From: Alphaproteobacteria bacterium
GTDB taxonomy: Bacteria; Pseudomonadota; Alphaproteobacteria; Micropepsales; Micropepsaceae
Length of the DNA: 64,000 bases
Assembly: GCA_947465395.1 (NCBI GenBank)
Contig: CANIAL010000002.1
Span: 1-64,000, forward strand
Direction of reading: 5' to 3'
The notes under the pieces are model-generated. The model did not search any database. It had not been told where the DNA came from and saw only the letters and a list, made by a program, of their open reading frames with translations. Position numbers and translations under genes: made by a program. Below, one piece after another: positions 44,187 to 53,480 of the stretch (positions are counted from its first letter, which is position 1; every line of letters begins with the position of its first letter).

Positions 44187-44506
44187 TGCCACGCATCACT
44201 TTCATCGACCCGGACGAGGGCGAGCATGTGGTGGACATCCCGCTGGGCTGGTCGCTGATGGAAGGGGCGGTGCGCAATCTTGTCCCCGGCATTGACGCGG
44301 ATTGCGGCGGCGCCTGCGCCTGCGCCACCTGTCACGTTTACGTGGACCCCAAATGGATCGCCGCCTTGCCGCCCAAGGGCGAGATGGAAGAGACCATGCT
44401 GGATTTCGCGCTCGCCACGGCGCCAAACTCGCGCCTGTCGTGCCAGATACGGGTCACGTCCGACATGGAGGGGTTGGTTCTGCGCATTCCTGTAGACCAG
44501 CACTGA
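44186..44506 (+). CDS. Adrenodoxin-type [2Fe-2S] ferredoxin
   Basis: A 106-residue ferredoxin. Cluster ligands are Cys40, Cys46, Cys49 and Cys86, with the family block [15 protein letters not shown] and a second block SRLSCQIRV. It is the redox partner of the preceding reductase. An HscA/IscX-linked housekeeping ferredoxin is an alternative, but no isc genes are nearby, and the pairing with a reductase favours an oxygenase role. It is convergent with divL. Confidence 0.93.
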   Translation: MPRITFIDPDEGEHVVDIPLGWSLMEGAVRNLVPGIDADCGGACACATCHVYVDPKWIAALPPKGEMEETMLDFALATAPNSRLSCQIRVTSDMEGLVLRIPVDQH

Positions 44507-46951
44507 TTACAGGTACGCGATCCGGTCGCCATTCTCGTCGCGGTCACCATCCTGGATGCGGCGGGGAATATGGCAGCGCACCAGGGTCCCGGTGCCGCTC
44601 TCGATTTCTACCCAGCCGTCATGCAGTTCCAGGAAGCGGTTGACCAGCGCCAGCCCCAGCCCCGCGCCGGCGCGCTGGCCGGAATGGCTGCGGGCCGAGA
44701 AACGTTCAAAGACATTGGCCTTCACATCCGGCGCCAGGCCGGGGCCATTGTCGGCCACGGAAATCTGAACGTCTTCGCCCACGATGCGGCCGGTGAGCGT
44801 AATGACGCCGCCGCGCGGCGTGAACTTGAAGGCGTTGGACAGAAGGTTGAACACCACCTGGCGCATGCGGCGCTGGTCGGCCAGGAAGATGCCCGCGCCC
44901 GGCAGGCAATCCAGCCGCAAGGTCAAATCCATCTTCTCGGCCCATTCGCCGGCATGGTTGGCGACATCGGCCAGCAAGCCGTAAAGATCAATCCGCTCCA
45001 GCTCCAGTCGCAGCGCGCCGGATTCCACCAGCGCCAGGTCGAGGATATCGTTGACCAGGTCTTTCAGGCTGTGCGAGCCGGAAACGATGGCCTGCACATA
45101 TTCTTCCTGGCGGGTGTTGAGCGCGCCCGGCACGCCCGACGCCAGATGCTCGGAAAAGCCCAGGATGGTGTTCAGGGGCGTACGCAGTTCGTAGCTGACA
45201 TGCTTGATGAAATCCGATTTCAGCCGGTCCGCGGCTTCCAGCGCATCGTTGCTGTCGCGCAGCGCCGTCTCGATGCGGAAACGGTCGGTGACGTCCGCGA
45301 ATGTCACCAAAATGGCGCCATCGGGCAAAGGCGACAGGCCCAGGGAGAGAATGCTGCGGTCATTGCGCTCCACATCGCCCAGATCGCGCTTGATGGCCGC
45401 GCCGGAAACAATGTCATGGACCAGCCGCTCCCACATGGGCGCATCGCCGAACTTTGGCGTGCAGAGGGCGGCAATGGCGCGCACATGCGGCTCGCCCGCC
45501 AGGTCAGCCTCGTTCAAATCCCAGATGCGGGCGAAGGCGGCATTGTGCAGTTTCAGTTTTCCGTCGGGGCCGAACACCGCCACGCCTTCGACCAGCGTAT
45601 CCAGCGTGGCGGATTGCACCTTGATCAGCGTGTTGTAGCGCGATTCCAGCGCCAGTCTTTCGGTGACGTCTTCATACAGGAATGTCAGCCCGCCGAACGG
45701 ATGCGGCTGGGTGACCACGCGCATTGTCTGCCCGCCGGGGATATGCCACAGCTCTTCGGTGGTGCCTTCGCGGGAAGAGCCGCCGCGATACATGTCCATC
45801 CGCGCCCGTTTCCAGGCCTGGTAGTCGCGCTGTTCCGGCAGCCGCCGCGCTTCGCGCAGCCGGTCCAGGATTTCGCCGTCGGATGGATGCTTGTCCAGCC
45901 AGGTTTCGGGCAGGCTCCATAGGCGGGCAAAGGCGCGGTTGTAGAAAGACAGTTTCTGGTCGCGGTCGAAGATCGCCACCGCCGTGGCCAGCTTGTCCAG
46001 CGTGTCGGCATGGGCGTCCACATGCTGCTGCAGCCGCGCCTCGGCGGCGGCGACTTCGGTGACATCGGCGGCGGTGCCGATGATGCCGGCATCGCCCAGC
46101 GGAATCTCGGTGAAGGTGATGGCGCGGCGCTGCCCGCCCACAACGGCAAAGCGTTTCGCCTCCAGCATCACATTCTGGGCGCGGGCGCTGGCGGCCAGGT
46201 CGCGCTCGGTCTTGTCCAGCGACACTTGCGCGGCGCGGGCTGCATCAAGATTTTCGGCGCCCGTGCTGGCCAGGAAGGCGTGGTTGCCCCAGGTCAGCGC
46301 CAGCCCCTTGTCGCGCAGCCAGACCGGAATGGGCAGCGCGTCCAGTATGGCGCGGAAATCGGCGGAGGCGGCTTCCACCACCGGCTCGTCCAGCCACACT
46401 GCCGCCATGCCGCCCACGGCGCGGCCGCGCGCCACCAGCTTGCGGCCATGATGATCGGAAACGGGAATCTTGAAGGCGATGCCGCGGTCGGAAAGATCAT
46501 CAAGCGCCTTGGACAAAGCCAGCGCGTCCGCGCCCTTCAGGCAGGCGTTCAGCATTTCCTCGCCGCCGCCATACGAGAAGGGGCCTGAGCCGTCGCGGCC
46601 CCATACCACCAGCGCCTCGCGCCCCGCGCCCAGCAGCGCGTCGCGTTCGCCCACCGCGCTCTTGCTGCGCGCGCCGGTCAGGCGCAGCGAACGGCGAAGC
46701 CGCATGGCGGTGCGCTGTTCGGCCAGCGCCCACAGCGATGCGGCGATGGCCAGCGCCACAGCGCCTGCCGCAAGCGCACTGAGCGCGATCAGGCGCCCGG
46801 CATCCATGCTCATGGCCAGCGAGACCATGGCGGGCGGCGTGGGCAGGACGGTCTGGGCAAAGGCTGGGAGCGGCAGAGACGAGAAAGCAGCGGTCAGGGC
46901 CATTGCCCAGCCCGAACCCGCTCTGTTCCCGTGTCCCAAAATGGGACTCAT
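44507..46951 (-). CDS. divL: DivL-type PAS sensor kinase homologue with Tyr in place of the phospho-His
   Basis: An 814-residue membrane-associated protein. The N-terminal hydrophobic segment (about 52-76) is followed by PAS regions around 195-300, 315-435 and 440-555. In the dimerisation helix the normal SHELRTPL reads SYELRTPL, with Tyr587 encoded at 45191-45193, the hallmark of Caulobacter DivL. The ATPase domain has VVFNLLSNAFKFTPRGG, VADNGPGLAP and GAGLGLALVNRF. DivL controls CckA and hence CtrA and the cell cycle. By family it is a signalling pseudokinase rather than an ordinary histidine kinase. Confidence 0.88.
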   Translation of the reverse strand: MSPILGHGNRAGSGWAMALTAAFSSLPLPAFAQTVLPTPPAMVSLAMSMDAGRLIALSALAAGAVALAIAASLWALAEQRTAMRLRRSLRLTGARSKSAVGERDALLGAGREALVVWGRDGSGPFSYGGGEEMLNACLKGADALALSKALDDLSDRGIAFKIPVSDHHGRKLVARGRAVGGMAAVWLDEPVVEAASADFRAILDALPIPVWLRDKGLALTWGNHAFLASTGAENLDAARAAQVSLDKTERDLAASARAQNVMLEAKRFAVVGGQRRAITFTEIPLGDAGIIGTAADVTEVAAAEARLQQHVDAHADTLDKLATAVAIFDRDQKLSFYNRAFARLWSLPETWLDKHPSDGEILDRLREARRLPEQRDYQAWKRARMDMYRGGSSREGTTEELWHIPGGQTMRVVTQPHPFGGLTFLYEDVTERLALESRYNTLIKVQSATLDTLVEGVAVFGPDGKLKLHNAAFARIWDLNEADLAGEPHVRAIAALCTPKFGDAPMWERLVHDIVSGAAIKRDLGDVERNDRSILSLGLSPLPDGAILVTFADVTDRFRIETALRDSNDALEAADRLKSDFIKHVSYELRTPLNTILGFSEHLASGVPGALNTRQEEYVQAIVSGSHSLKDLVNDILDLALVESGALRLELERIDLYGLLADVANHAGEWAEKMDLTLRLDCLPGAGIFLADQRRMRQVVFNLLSNAFKFTPRGGVITLTGRIVGEDVQISVADNGPGLAPDVKANVFERFSARSHSGQRAGAGLGLALVNRFLELHDGWVEIESGTGTLVRCHIPRRIQDGDRDENGDRIAYL

Positions 46952-47072
46952 GCCGATAGCCCCCGTTAACCCGCCGCGAATCGGCGAATCACTTTAGAAT
47001 CAACAAGATAACTCTGGGGGGCGAGTCCGCATAGGGATTGTGGTTAAGAAAGTATGAAAAACCATATGCGGC

Positions 47073-47093
47073 AAAAACCGCTGGATTTAGCGG
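47073..47093 (-). terminator. Terminator after the ahcY-lipoprotein pair
   Basis: On the minus strand CCGCT-AAATCC-AGCGG is followed by TTTTT. It is about 55 bases past the lipoprotein stop codon. The stem is short, so confidence is moderate. Confidence 0.6.
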
Positions 47094-47147
47094 ATTTATG
47101 AGTCGGTTCAGACCGTTAAGGAATCTGCGCCCCGCACCAGGCCGTCG

Positions 47148-47435
47148 TCAGCCTGGCAGCAGGTTCTGGATATAGGACCGGGGGCGATAGCCGCGGGCGC
47201 GCATGCAGCGGCCATAGGTCCGGTTGAAGAGCCGGTTCTGGTCATAGCGGGTGCCGCCCTGGGCCTTGAGATCATAGGCCAGATAGTCATCCGCCTGCAC
47301 CTGGCAGGCGGCAGTATCGGCGCCGAACCGCTCCGCCGTCACCCCGCCCGGGTAAAAGCCGTCGCTGCCCGGCCGCTCGATGCTGGTGCAGCCCGCAAGG
47401 ACTGCCAACGCCAGAGCGGCCAGGAGCGCGCGCAT
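47148..47435 (-). CDS. Small lipoprotein of unknown function
   Basis: A 95-residue protein with a lipobox, LAGC, at about residues 14-17 after a hydrophobic signal, so the mature protein starts at Cys17. The mature part has three further cysteines (AACQ, GRCM region) and basic ends (RPRSYIQNLLPG). ATG 47435 overlaps the ahcY stop (TGATG), implying coupled translation. No family is recognised; an outer- or inner-membrane-anchored periplasmic role is inferred from the signal. Confidence 0.75.
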   Translation of the reverse strand: MRALLAALALAVLAGCTSIERPGSDGFYPGGVTAERFGADTAACQVQADDYLAYDLKAQGGTRYDQNRLFNRTYGRCMRARGYRPRSYIQNLLPG

Positions 47436-48841
47436 CAATACCGATAGGTTTCGGGCTTGTAGGGACCGACCTTGGGGATGGAGATGTAATCGGACTGCTT
47501 GGTGCTGAGTTCCGTCAGCTGCACGCCGATCTTGTCCAGGTGCAGGCGCGCCACCTTTTCGTCCAGCACCTTGGGCAGCACATAGACCTTTTTCTGGTAC
47601 TTGCCCGTGTTCTGCCACAGCTCGATCTGGGCCAGGGTCTGGTTGGTGAAACTGGCGCTCATCACGAAGCTGGGATGGCCCATGGCATTGCCCAGGTTCA
47701 CCAGGCGGCCTTCAGACAGCATGATGATGCGCTTGCCGTCGGCGAACTCGATCTCGTCCACCTGCGGCTTGACGTTGTGCCACTTCAGGTTCTTGGTCGC
47801 GGCAATCTGGATCTCGCTGTCGAAATGGCCAATGTTGCAGACAATGGCGCGGTCCTTCATGGCCCGCATATGCTCGATGGTAATGACATCCACATTGCCG
47901 GTGGCGGTGACGAAAATGTCGGCGCGGGGCGCGGCATTTTCCATGGTCACGACTTCATAGCCTTCCATGGCGGCCTGCAGCGCGCAGATGGGATCGATTT
48001 CCGACACCATCACGCGGCAGCCGGCCTGGCGCAGCGACGCGGCCGAGCCTTTGCCCACATCGCCGAAACCGGCGACCATGGCGACCTTGCCGGCCATCAT
48101 CACGTCGGTGCCGCGGCGGATGCCGTCCACCAGCGATTCCCGGCAGCCATACAGATTGTCGAATTTCGACTTGGTGACGCTATCATTCACATTGATGGCG
48201 GGGAACAGCAGCTTGCCTTCCTTTTCCATCATGTACAGGCGATGCACGCCCGTGGTGGTTTCTTCCGACACGCCCTTGATGCTGGCGGCGACTTGCGCGA
48301 ACCAGCCCTTGGGCTTGTCCTTGAGCAGGCGCTTGATCAGCGCATAGAAAACTTCTTCTTCCTCATTTTCCGGCTTGTCCAAAAAGGCCACATCGCCCTT
48401 TTCGGCGCGCAGGCCGTGATGCACCAGCATGGTGGCGTCGCCGCCATCATCCAGGATCATGTTGGGGAAGCCGCCGCCATGCCAGTCGAACAGGCGGGCG
48501 GTGTAGTCCCAGTAATCCGTCAGGCTCTCGCCCTTGACGGCGAAGACCGGAATGCCGGCGGCCGCGATGGCGGCGGCGGCATGGTCCTGCGTCGAATAGA
48601 TGTTGCACGACACCCAGCGGATATCGGCGCCCAGCGCCTTCAGCGTTTCGATCAGCACGCCGGTCTGGATGGTCATGTGCAGGGAACCGGCGATGCGCGC
48701 GCCCTTCAGCGGCTGCGCCTTGCCATATTCGGCGCGGGTGGCCATCAGGCCGGGCATTTCGATTTCCGCGATGGTCAGTTCCTTGCGGCCCCAATCGGCC
48801 AGGGTGATGTCCTTGACGACATAATCGGTGAAGGCGGCCAT
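47435..48841 (-). CDS. ahcY: Adenosylhomocysteinase
   Basis: A 468-residue NAD-dependent enzyme splitting S-adenosylhomocysteine to adenosine and homocysteine, relieving methyltransferase inhibition. ATG 48841 gives [11 protein letters not shown] and is preceded by AAAGGAAA. Motifs are [46 protein letters not shown] and [10 protein letters not shown]. It has the roughly 40-residue insert of the longer proteobacterial type. It is transcribed with the small lipoprotein. I saw no match to an SAH riboswitch upstream; that space is a family A repeat. Confidence 0.97.
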   Translation of the reverse strand: MAAFTDYVVKDITLADWGRKELTIAEIEMPGLMATRAEYGKAQPLKGARIAGSLHMTIQTGVLIETLKALGADIRWVSCNIYSTQDHAAAAIAAAGIPVFAVKGESLTDYWDYTARLFDWHGGGFPNMILDDGGDATMLVHHGLRAEKGDVAFLDKPENEEEEVFYALIKRLLKDKPKGWFAQVAASIKGVSEETTTGVHRLYMMEKEGKLLFPAINVNDSVTKSKFDNLYGCRESLVDGIRRGTDVMMAGKVAMVAGFGDVGKGSAASLRQAGCRVMVSEIDPICALQAAMEGYEVVTMENAAPRADIFVTATGNVDVITIEHMRAMKDRAIVCNIGHFDSEIQIAATKNLKWHNVKPQVDEIEFADGKRIIMLSEGRLVNLGNAMGHPSFVMSASFTNQTLAQIELWQNTGKYQKKVYVLPKVLDEKVARLHLDKIGVQLTELSTKQSDYISIPKVGPYKPETYRY

Positions 48842-48865
48842 GAAATTTCCTTTTGCTGGCACTGG

Positions 48866-48965
48866 CTTTCTTCCCCCGCATTGCAAAGCAATCGGGGGGG
48901 GGGGGGGAAGATGTCACAGCGAGGTGTTTGCCCTTTTGGCAAACCCGAGCTGCGACAGATGGGGG
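48866..48965 (+). repeat. Palindromic intergenic repeat, family A, copy 4, with a 14-G run
   Basis: It begins CTTTCTTCCCCCGCATTGC-AAA-GCAAT, then runs into fourteen G at 48894-48907, then GAAGATGTCACAGC. The second hairpin has inner TGTTTGCC/GGCAAAC and outer TGTCACAGC/GCTGCGACA, closing GATGGGGG. The inner arms resemble copy 1 rather than copies 2 and 3. Confidence 0.82.
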
Positions 48966-49058
48966 CGATATAGCAGCGGGCACCGCAACGGGCAAGAAGG
49001 ATATAAAGAAATTCGCATATGATTTGGACGGGCGGATTTCTCGAGCAAAAACAGGGTG

Positions 49059-49925
49059 CTATGGCCCGGTCACGGTGTACCCGGCCTTGCGCAGCAGGGC
49101 CGGAACGCCAGTGGGGCCGGACAGGTGCCCCGCGCCCACGGTGATGAAAAAGCGCCGCTTCTCGCGCAGCATGGTCTGGATCTGCGCCGCCCAGCGGCGG
49201 TTGCGCGCATCCAGCAATTCCTCGCGCACGTCGGGATGGGCCTCCAGCCCTTCATTCATCAGGCGGCCAAGCTGGGCGGCATCGCCGCTGGCCCAGGCGC
49301 GGTACAATTTGTCCAGGTCTTCATCGCCCTTGTTGAAATCCTCAAGGTCGCTTTCAAAGGAATGGATCTGCAATTCCTCGTCCGCCGGGGCCAGCAGCGC
49401 GAATTGCTGCTCCACCGTTTCCAGGTACCGCATGGATTTGTGCGCGGCGCTAGCCTCTGCCATCACGGCGCGGTCAACACCGGCTTCGGGTGAATAATTG
49501 GCCTGCTTGCCCTCGGCCACCAGCAGCTGCAGCGACACCAGCCAGGGTTTTTCCAGGTCCGTCATCGCCGGGTCCAGGTGCGCCTTTGCCATGGCTGCGT
49601 CGTAATTTTTTCGCGCCTCCTCGGACAGCAATGCGCGCAGCGACTGGCCCGGCTCCAGGAAACCATGCTGCTGGATCAGCGCCCGCATCCTGTCCATGGC
49701 GGGTTCTTCGTTGGAGACTTCAAAGACAAAGACATCGGCGCGGGCGATGGCGGCCTTCACGGGTTTGGTGTGCCAGTCCACGTCCGGCGGCAGCAGATGG
49801 ATGGAACCCAGCAGGGTGACGTCGCCCTGCGGTCCCTTGATGTGCCAAAGCGCAGGCGTGGCATGGGTCGCCGCGGCAGCAGGCGCGAGCCACAATAGCA
49901 AAAAAAGCGCAGCCAGCTTCCGCAT
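49059..49925 (-). CDS. TraB/GumN family protein
   Basis: A 288-residue secreted protein with signal peptide MRKLAALFLLLWLAPAAAA. The fold's motifs are LLGSIHLLP (about 41-49), an EVSNEEPAM segment and the C-terminal VGAGHLSGPTG. The family is related to the metalloprotease-like TIKI/TraB fold, and its bacterial function is not settled. It ends the chvI-chvG-hprK-EIIA-HPr cluster, six bases after the HPr stop. Confidence 0.85.
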   Translation of the reverse strand: MRKLAALFLLLWLAPAAAATHATPALWHIKGPQGDVTLLGSIHLLPPDVDWHTKPVKAAIARADVFVFEVSNEEPAMDRMRALIQQHGFLEPGQSLRALLSEEARKNYDAAMAKAHLDPAMTDLEKPWLVSLQLLVAEGKQANYSPEAGVDRAVMAEASAAHKSMRYLETVEQQFALLAPADEELQIHSFESDLEDFNKGDEDLDKLYRAWASGDAAQLGRLMNEGLEAHPDVREELLDARNRRWAAQIQTMLREKRRFFITVGAGHLSGPTGVPALLRKAGYTVTGP

Positions 49926-49931
49926 CGCGCT

Positions 49932-50207
49932 CTACTCTTCGCCGAATTTGGCTTCGATAAGTGCCAGCATGGCGGTCATGGCGGCATCCGCATCCGGGCC
50001 CACCGCTTCCAGGCCGATCTGGCTGCCCATGCTGGCGGCCAGCATCATCAGGCCCATGATGGAGCGGGCATTCACCCGCTGTTCGTCCTTGATGATGGTG
50101 ATTTCCGATTCAAAGCGGGCGGCGGCTTCAACGACCTTGGCGCTGGCGCGGGCGTGAAGGCCGCGCTTGTTGGTGATCTCCGCCACGGCCTTGAGCGTTT
50201 CGCTCAT
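49932..50207 (-). CDS. ptsH: Phosphocarrier protein HPr (NPr)
   Basis: A 91-residue HPr. The phospho-His is His18 (NKRGLHARAS), and a Ser49 in VNARSIMGLMML matches the HprK target site of HPr. It passes phosphate from EI-Ntr to EIIA proteins. It overlaps EIIA-Man by four bases and is beside hprK, the standard alphaproteobacterial regulatory PTS. Confidence 0.95.
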   Translation of the reverse strand: MSETLKAVAEITNKRGLHARASAKVVEAAARFESEITIIKDEQRVNARSIMGLMMLAASMGSQIGLEAVGPDADAAMTAMLALIEAKFGEE

Positions 50208-50608
50208 ACAGGCGCGCCCAGATCCGCGCTGCCGCAGCGCATGTATTTGCGGCCGGCATCAATGGCCTCTTTCACGGCCTGCTCCAGCGGCAGGCGGCCA
50301 CGCACGTCAATCAGCTTGATCAGGCTGGGCAGGTTCACGCCCGCCAGCACTTCCACCTTGCCGCGATCAAGGACCGTCAGCGCCAGGTTGCAGGGCGTGC
50401 CACCGAACATGTCGGTGGCGATGACCACGCCCTTGCCGGTGTCCACCGCCTTGGCGGCGGCGGCGATCTCGTGCTGGCGGCGTTCGATGTCATCTTCCGG
50501 CCCGATGCAGACGGCGCGCAGCTGGGTTTGCGGCCCCACCATATGCTCCATCGCGGCGATGAATTCCTGGGCCAGGCGGCCATGGGTCACAAGCACAAGT
50601 CCGATCAT
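50204..50608 (-). CDS. PTS EIIA component, mannose family
   Basis: A 134-residue EIIA-Man-like protein. The phospho-His is His9 in LVLVTHGRLAQEF, and later blocks TDMFGGTPCNLAL and GVNLPSLIKL are typical. No EIIB, EIIC or EIID follow, so it is a regulator, not a sugar transporter. It overlaps HPr at its 3' end. Confidence 0.93.
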   Translation of the reverse strand: MIGLVLVTHGRLAQEFIAAMEHMVGPQTQLRAVCIGPEDDIERRQHEIAAAAKAVDTGKGVVIATDMFGGTPCNLALTVLDRGKVEVLAGVNLPSLIKLIDVRGRLPLEQAVKEAIDAGRKYMRCGSADLGAPV

Positions 50609-50673
50609 TTTTGTTCCAGCATGCGTGAAGGCGGGGAAACTAGTGAGGAAGCTTGGGCGGGGAAAGCCTTATT

Positions 50674-51126
50674 TCAAGGCTCGTTAAAACTGTCGCGGAA
50701 AAGGCCTTTGGAAAAAGCCGCCAAAGCCGCCCGTATTTTGGCCGTTGCGGCAGGTGCATGGCCATCCAGCGCGATAATGGGCACGGGTTTGGCGGCAAAA
50801 GGCGCGCTGTAAAAGCGTGGGCGGGGCAGGCGGGGGCCGCGCTTGCCCAGTTGCACCACCAGCGCCAGTTTTGCGCTTTTGGCATAGGGCATGGCGATGA
50901 TGCCCATCTCCCGCACTTCCATCAGCCCGGCGATGGTCGCGGGCGCACGCGCCATCAATGCGCCGCCGCGCAGGAACAGATCGGTGCGGTCATCGGCGAC
51001 AAGCTTGGCGCCTTCGTCCAGCAACCGCAGCGCCAATTCGGATTTGCCCGTGCCGCTCTTGCCCAGCAGCAAGACTCCCCGCTTGCCGATGGCGATACAT
51101 GTCGCGTGGATATTTTTTGTTTTCAT
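50674..51126 (-). CDS. hprK: HPr kinase/phosphorylase, short alphaproteobacterial form
   Basis: A 150-residue protein with Walker A GKSGTGKS at 22-29 and downstream blocks LVADDRTDLFLRG and MEVREMGI, covering only the C-terminal kinase half of Firmicute HprK. ATG 51126 overlaps the chvG stop by four bases. It phosphorylates the HPr serine and links PTS state to the ChvG/ChvI system encoded just upstream. The rapZ gene often found next to hprK is absent; only 65 bases separate it from EIIA-Man. Confidence 0.93.
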   Translation of the reverse strand: MKTKNIHATCIAIGKRGVLLLGKSGTGKSELALRLLDEGAKLVADDRTDLFLRGGALMARAPATIAGLMEVREMGIIAMPYAKSAKLALVVQLGKRGPRLPRPRFYSAPFAAKPVPIIALDGHAPAATAKIRAALAAFSKGLFRDSFNEP

Positions 51127-52673
51127 GAACTCAGCGGCAATTCGACAGTGAAGCGCGCCCCGCCACCCGGAACATTTTCCGCCCACACCCGTCCGCCCGC
51201 ATTCTGGGTGATCTGGCGCACGATGGAGAGGCCCAAGCCAGAATGTTTCCCGAAATTGTCGCTGGGCCGTTCGGTATAGAAACGCTCGAAGATGGATTCC
51301 AGGTTTTCGGCGGGGATGCCGGGACCGCTGTCTTCCACCGTGATGCGGGCCGACACATTCTGCCGCCGCGCCGTCACGCGGATTTCCCCGCCCGCCGGGC
51401 TGAAGGAAATGGCGTTGTCGATCAGGTTGCGGAAAATCTGGCCCAGCCTTTCATCATGGCCGCGCACCCGCGCCCCCGCCGGCAACTGGTCCTGCAAGGT
51501 GACGCGGTACCCTTCCGTCAGGCCCGTGACGCCATAGATTTCCACCAATGTCGCCAGCAGATGCGAGATATCAATCTCGCTGCGCGTCTCGCGGTTCAGC
51601 TCTGCATCCAGGCGCGAGGCATCGGAAATGTCGGTGATCAGCCGGTCAATGCGCTTCACATCCGCGCGCACCATGTCCATCAGCCGGGCGCGGGTTGCCG
51701 CATCGGGCGCGCGCACCAGCATCTCCATGGCGTTGGCCAGCGATGTCAGCGGGTTTTTCAATTCATGCGCCACGTCGGCGGCGAATCGCTCGATGGCGCC
51801 GATGCGGTCATATAGCGCCGCCGTCATTTCCCGCAAGCTGTCGGCCAGATCGCCGATCTCGTCCTGGCGTTCGGGAAAGCCGGGAATGGCGTCACGCCCG
51901 CCCTGGCCCTGGCGCACAAGATCGGCCGCCGCCGCCAGCCGCCGCACCGGCTCGGCGATGGTGTTGGCAAGGTAGAATGACGACAGCAGCATCACCGCGA
52001 ACGCCACCAGCACAACCTCGAACAGGCGCGCGCGTTCCTGGCGCAATATGTCGTCAATGTCGCCGCCTTCGGTGGAGACGAACAGCACGCCATAAATGGC
52101 GCGGAAGCGTTCCACCGGCGTCGCCACCGACAGCACCAGCTTGTTCTGTTCGTTGACGCGCTCGGCGCTGAAGGTGCGCCCCTCCATCGCCTCGTTCACT
52201 TCGCGGTAGATGCGCCCGTCATCGCCGCCTTCATGGTAGGGCGCCAGTTCCGTGAAAGGCCTGACCCCCATGATGCCGTCATAGACGCGCTCCACGCCCT
52301 GGCGCATGCGCGAGAGCCGGTCCATCGGCGGCAGCGCCGCCACCTGCACCAGGTTGCGCGCCAGCAGCATGCGAGTGTCCAGCACCAGCTTGCCATTGGG
52401 AAGATAAAGTCGCGCCCGCAAACGCGTCGGCGTGATCATCTGGCGCAGAAGCGGCTCCGCATCCGCGATCTTCAAGGTGTGGCTGGAGGTATCGGTGGCA
52501 TATTCCGCCAAGGTACCGGCCACGATGGCGGCCTGTTCCTGCACGCCGGTCAGCCGCTCTTCCACCAGCCCGCGGCCCGTCACCTGCACGCCGATCACGC
52601 CGCCCGCCACCACGATAAGGGCAATGGCGTTCAGCGCAATGATGCGCCAGGTCAGCGCCGAGAAATGCGGCAT
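51123..52673 (-). CDS. chvG: Sensor histidine kinase ChvG
   Basis: A 516-residue membrane kinase. Transmembrane helices at about 10-30 and 219-238 enclose a periplasmic sensor domain. A HAMP region follows, then the phospho-His303 in VAHELKNPLTSLANAM. The ATPase domain has FRNLIDNAISFSPAGG, VEDSGPGIP and KHSGLGLSIVRQI. ChvG/ExoS kinases respond to acidity and envelope state through ChvI. It overlaps hprK and starts nine bases after the chvI stop. Confidence 0.93.
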   Translation of the reverse strand: MPHFSALTWRIIALNAIALIVVAGGVIGVQVTGRGLVEERLTGVQEQAAIVAGTLAEYATDTSSHTLKIADAEPLLRQMITPTRLRARLYLPNGKLVLDTRMLLARNLVQVAALPPMDRLSRMRQGVERVYDGIMGVRPFTELAPYHEGGDDGRIYREVNEAMEGRTFSAERVNEQNKLVLSVATPVERFRAIYGVLFVSTEGGDIDDILRQERARLFEVVLVAFAVMLLSSFYLANTIAEPVRRLAAAADLVRQGQGGRDAIPGFPERQDEIGDLADSLREMTAALYDRIGAIERFAADVAHELKNPLTSLANAMEMLVRAPDAATRARLMDMVRADVKRIDRLITDISDASRLDAELNRETRSEIDISHLLATLVEIYGVTGLTEGYRVTLQDQLPAGARVRGHDERLGQIFRNLIDNAISFSPAGGEIRVTARRQNVSARITVEDSGPGIPAENLESIFERFYTERPSDNFGKHSGLGLSIVRQITQNAGGRVWAENVPGGGARFTVELPLSS

Positions 52674-52682
52674 GCCCGGACT

Positions 52683-53384
52683 CTATTCCTTGTAGCGATA
52701 GCCCACGCCGTACAGGGTTTCGATGGCGTCGAAATCGTCGGCCACCACCTTGAATTTTTTTCGCAACCGCTTGATGTGGCTGTCTATGGTGCGGTCATCC
52801 ACATAGACCTGGTCGTCATAGGCCGCATCCATCAGGCTGTCGCGGCTTTTGACAAAGCCGGGGCGCTGCGCCAGCGCCTGCAGGATCAGGAACTCCGTCA
52901 CCGTCAGCCGCACCGGCTTGCCGTCCCATGTGCATTCATGCCGCTGCGGGTCCAGCGCCAGCTTGCCGCGCACCAATGCCTCGGCCTTGATCTCGCCGGG
53001 GGCGGCGGGCGTCGTGCCCTTGCCTTCGGCGCGGCGCAGCACGGCGCGCACGCGTTCCAGCAACAGGCGCTGGGAGAATGGCTTGCGGATATAATCATCG
53101 GCCCCGGCATTCAGGCCCATCAGCTCGTCAATCTCTTCGTCCTTCGACGTCAGGAAGATCACCGGCAGGTCCGCGCCCTGGCGCAGGCGGCGCAGAAGCT
53201 CCAGGCCGTCCATGCGCGGCATTTTGATGTCCAGGATGGCAAGATCGGGCGGCGATGCCAGCAGCGCGGTCAGGGCGGCGGCGGAATCCGAAAAGCCCTG
53301 CACATGATAGCCTTCCTGCTCCAGCAGCATGCTGACGGATTCCAGGATATTCTTGTCGTCATCAACCAGCGCGATATTGGCCAT
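52683..53384 (-). CDS. chvI: Response regulator ChvI
   Basis: A 233-residue OmpR-type regulator. The ATG at 53384 begins [10 protein letters not shown]; the long upstream frame is rejected. Phospho-acceptor Asp52 lies in [13 protein letters not shown], Lys is in DYIRKPF, and the C-terminal winged helix has [17 protein letters not shown] and [11 protein letters not shown]. It heads the chvI-chvG-hprK-EIIA-HPr operon and controls envelope, acid-response and exopolysaccharide genes in relatives. Confidence 0.95.
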   Translation of the reverse strand: MANIALVDDDKNILESVSMLLEQEGYHVQGFSDSAAALTALLASPPDLAILDIKMPRMDGLELLRRLRQGADLPVIFLTSKDEEIDELMGLNAGADDYIRKPFSQRLLLERVRAVLRRAEGKGTTPAAPGEIKAEALVRGKLALDPQRHECTWDGKPVRLTVTEFLILQALAQRPGFVKSRDSLMDAAYDDQVYVDDRTIDSHIKRLRKKFKVVADDFDAIETLYGVGYRYKE

Positions 53385-53480
53385 GGACCCTGTCCCGCGG
53401 CGCGTTTCGCGCCCGATTTTTGCTTTCAACGCGCAGTATAGGGCCTTGTTCGCCAAAGCAAAGCCCGTGACACTGGTGGC

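Noticed and set aside
48842-49058. An SAH riboswitch upstream of ahcY
   Set aside because: The region is explained by a family A palindromic repeat with a G-run, and I could not match the SAH riboswitch consensus.
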